From Synergistaceae bacterium (lineage in GTDB: Bacteria; Synergistota; Synergistia; Synergistales; Aminobacteriaceae), in assembly GCA_031270755.1 (NCBI GenBank), contig JAISWV010000434.1, forward strand, positions 1-6,654: a stretch of 6,654 nt of DNA. The letters are read 5' to 3'. Below, piece by piece: positions 5,279 through 6,654 of the stretch. Position 1 is the stretch's first letter; each line of letters opens with the position of its first letter. The position numbers were made by a program, and so were the translations under genes. The notes below the pieces were generated by a model. That model made no database searches and was not told the origin of the DNA. It saw only the letters and a program-made list of their open reading frames with translations.

Positions 5279-6262
5279 ATGAGGCGGCGTGGTTTTTCTC
5301 TCGTCGAGCTCATGATCGCGCTGGTTTTGGGCGCGACAGTGGGGGTCGTCGTCTCCCAAACGACGCGGAACATCCTGCTTTTGACAACGCGGGCGTCGAA
5401 CAACGCGCTGGCGTGGGAAAGAGGCCAGAGCGTCCTGTCCATCATCGAACCCCGCGCCCTCCACGCGGGATTCGGTGTCACTTACGAACGGGTGGGCAGC
5501 TTGTTCCAGCGTTCTTTCGGAGGAGTGGCGGGAAGGAACGACTGGCCTCCTCCCGGCGGATGGTCGGACCGGGGGCCCATTCAGGTCTGGATAGGGTTTC
5601 CCTCGGGCCCTCAGGGTCTATGGAAATTGGCGCCGGAGGTCGAAGGGGTGTTTCGGGGTCAAGGGCTTGCCGTTCTTTACGCCGTACCCTCCGCTTTGAA
5701 AGCGAAACTCGACGGGAACAAGCCCCTGAGCATGAGCGCAGGCGTTCCCGCGACGATAAAATTGACGCCCTCCGAAAACCTGGACTCGGAGAGGATGAAA
5801 GAACGGCTGCCGACCACGGATAAAAGGGATCTGCGGTCTTGGGTCACCTTTCCCCTCATGGAATTTCCCGTTTACGCGAGTCTGTACGAGAAGGGGAGCC
5901 TGACGATACGCCTGGCGGAGGGCTCCGGCCTTTCCGCGACGCTTCGTCCTTACGACGAGATGCACTACTTGAGAGGCGAGCGTTTTCAGGCCAAAAACGA
6001 CGGACTTCAGTCGGAGGAGCTGCGTACCTCGTGGACGTCGGCGGAACACCGCGTGGAAGGCGTGCTCGAAATGTGGTTCCAATGGACGCCGTCGAAAAGC
6101 CTGCTGGAGGCCTGGGTCTTGACGACGGGAGGCGAGGCTTCTTTCGGAAGGGCGTCCAGGCCCAGGGAGTGGCCCACCGAGGCTCCGTGGCGCGCCGAGT
6201 TCGAGTCCCGTGACCTGGCCGTCGTGCGGGGATCTTGGATTTTAAAAAATTTGCGGATATAA
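5279..6262 (+). CDS. Minor pilin/pseudopilin, PilW/GspJ-like
   Basis: The product is a 327-residue protein with a class III signal peptide: MRRRG, then FSLVE with the +5 Glu at E10, followed by a hydrophobic helix to about residue 35. A segment typical of PilW/GspJ follows at 48-66 (RGQSVLSIIEPRALHAGFGV). GQGLAVLYAVP at 128-138 resembles the strand that follows in PilW proteins. The length suits PilW (about 300-380) better than GspJ (about 200). The probable role is in the tip or initiation complex of a type IV pilus or secretion pseudopilus at the inner membrane. There is no ribosome site before the ATG; the preceding stop lies 4 bases upstream, so translation is probably coupled. No cysteines occur in the protein. 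The large soluble domain after residue 70 is otherwise unfamiliar to me. Confidence 0.85.
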   Translation: MRRRGFSLVELMIALVLGATVGVVVSQTTRNILLLTTRASNNALAWERGQSVLSIIEPRALHAGFGVTYERVGSLFQRSFGGVAGRNDWPPPGGWSDRGPIQVWIGFPSGPQGLWKLAPEVEGVFRGQGLAVLYAVPSALKAKLDGNKPLSMSAGVPATIKLTPSENLDSERMKERLPTTDKRDLRSWVTFPLMEFPVYASLYEKGSLTIRLAEGSGLSATLRPYDEMHYLRGERFQAKNDGLQSEELRTSWTSAEHRVEGVLEMWFQWTPSKSLLEAWVLTTGGEASFGRASRPREWPTEAPWRAEFESRDLAVVRGSWILKNLRI

Positions 6263-6265
6263 ATT

Positions 6266-6654
6266 ATGAAAACGAAAAAAAAAGACTCCAGGCGAGGTTA
6301 CGCTCTTTCTTCGACGATGGCGCTGATTTTTCTGCTGGCGGTGCTGCTGGGGGTGGCCGTTACGCATACCGGGCACTCCTCCGGCGTTATGGGCGTGTAT
6401 CTGAAGCGCGTCCAGGCGCGGTCCGAGCTGGCGTCGCTGACGAACTTGGCCTTGAGGTGGCTGCGTTCGGAATTTGAAAAGGGGATGAGACCCAGAGCGA
6501 ACCTCCTGAATGCGTATGAAAATTTGACAGATTTCAATTCATTGAGTATATTTTCTTCATACAGCGTCAAGGACGACGCAGAGGGGAAGGTCGAGGTTTT
6601 CGATTTGGACTACGCTCCCGAAATTTTAGGTGAGCCGGTGAGCGATCCTCTTCT
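6266..6654 (+). CDS. Pilus/pseudopilus tip protein, GspK/PilX-like, cut by window end
   Basis: An open frame runs from ATG 6266 to the right edge without a stop (129 codons and two bases). The N-terminus, MKTKKKDSRRG then YALSSTMALIFLLAVLLGVAVTH, is a basic leader with a class III-type cut site after G11 and a hydrophobic helix to about residue 33. Position +5 is Ser (S16) instead of Glu; lack of the +5 Glu is typical of GspK and PilX. After the helix, YLKRVQARSELASLTNLALRWLRSE (about 45-69) matches the long amphipathic helix of PilX/GspK proteins, where aligned family members read as AxxAAExAL. The start lies 3 bases after the stop of the preceding gene with no ribosome site, implying coupling. 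Codons 4-6 form an A9 run. The order I-J-K (or V-W-X) supports the assignment; the larger part of the gene lies outside the window. Confidence 0.75.
   Translation, partial: MKTKKKDSRRGYALSSTMALIFLLAVLLGVAVTHTGHSSGVMGVYLKRVQARSELASLTNLALRWLRSEFEKGMRPRANLLNAYENLTDFNSLSIFSSYSVKDDAEGKVEVFDLDYAPEILGEPVSDPL
6275..6283 (+). repeat. A9 homopolymer in codons 4-6 of the GspK/PilX-like gene
   Basis: Nine consecutive A residues encode three Lys codons just after the start. Such runs are prone to replication or transcription slippage, which would shift the frame at the very start of the protein. In the present sequence the gene is in frame. Confidence 0.6.

Noticed and set aside
6235..6477. Plus-strand frame of 80 codons near the right end
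   Set aside because: It is a different frame over the GspK/PilX-like gene; the frame from 6266 has the signal peptide and membrane helix and stays open to the edge.

Overview
The window looks like an ordinary chromosomal segment of a GC-rich bacterium. Coding DNA is clearly GC-rich, while promoter and leader regions are AT-rich. It carries conserved housekeeping genes followed by the start of a minor-pilin operon. Consensus-like sigma-70 promoters, strong GGAGG-type ribosome sites and a type IV pilus or type II secretion-like cluster suggest a diderm. The style of the S20 and GreA proteins and the mixture of genes would fit Synergistota, but that is an impression from memory, not a demonstrated placement.

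Layout from left to right: uvrC (minus, 101-1597) encodes the nucleotide-excision-repair nuclease subunit in a short form that seems to lack the segment between the UVR and RNase H-like domains. It is divergent from greA (plus, 1736-2239), the transcript-cleavage factor, across a 138-bp gap that carries a good extended -10 promoter for greA. greA converges on rpsT (minus, 2326-2586), ribosomal protein S20, with a GC-rich hairpin in the gap. rpsT is divergent from a DinG-type iron-sulphur helicase gene (plus, 2800-4749) across a 213-bp AT-rich gap with apparently overlapping opposed promoters. After a 174-bp gap holding a REP-like palindrome and a 13-bp tandem duplication comes a tightly packed cluster of three class III-signal-peptide proteins (plus, 4924-5274, 5279-6262, and 6266 to beyond the right edge). 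Their order and character match GspI-GspJ-GspK of type II secretion, or PilV-PilW-PilX of type IV pili.

Functionally there are two groups. The first is information processing: DNA repair by UvrC, rescue of stalled RNA polymerase by GreA, small-subunit assembly by S20, and unwinding of D-loops, R-loops or forked DNA by the helicase. The second is the tip or priming complex of a pilus or pseudopilus. I found no mobile element, CRISPR array, RNA gene or phage gene. The most unusual points are the shortened UvrC, a possibly leaderless uvrC message, a hairpin that presents the rpsT ribosome site in its loop, and an A9 tract at the start of the third pilin-like gene. I see no evidence for a wholly new system.
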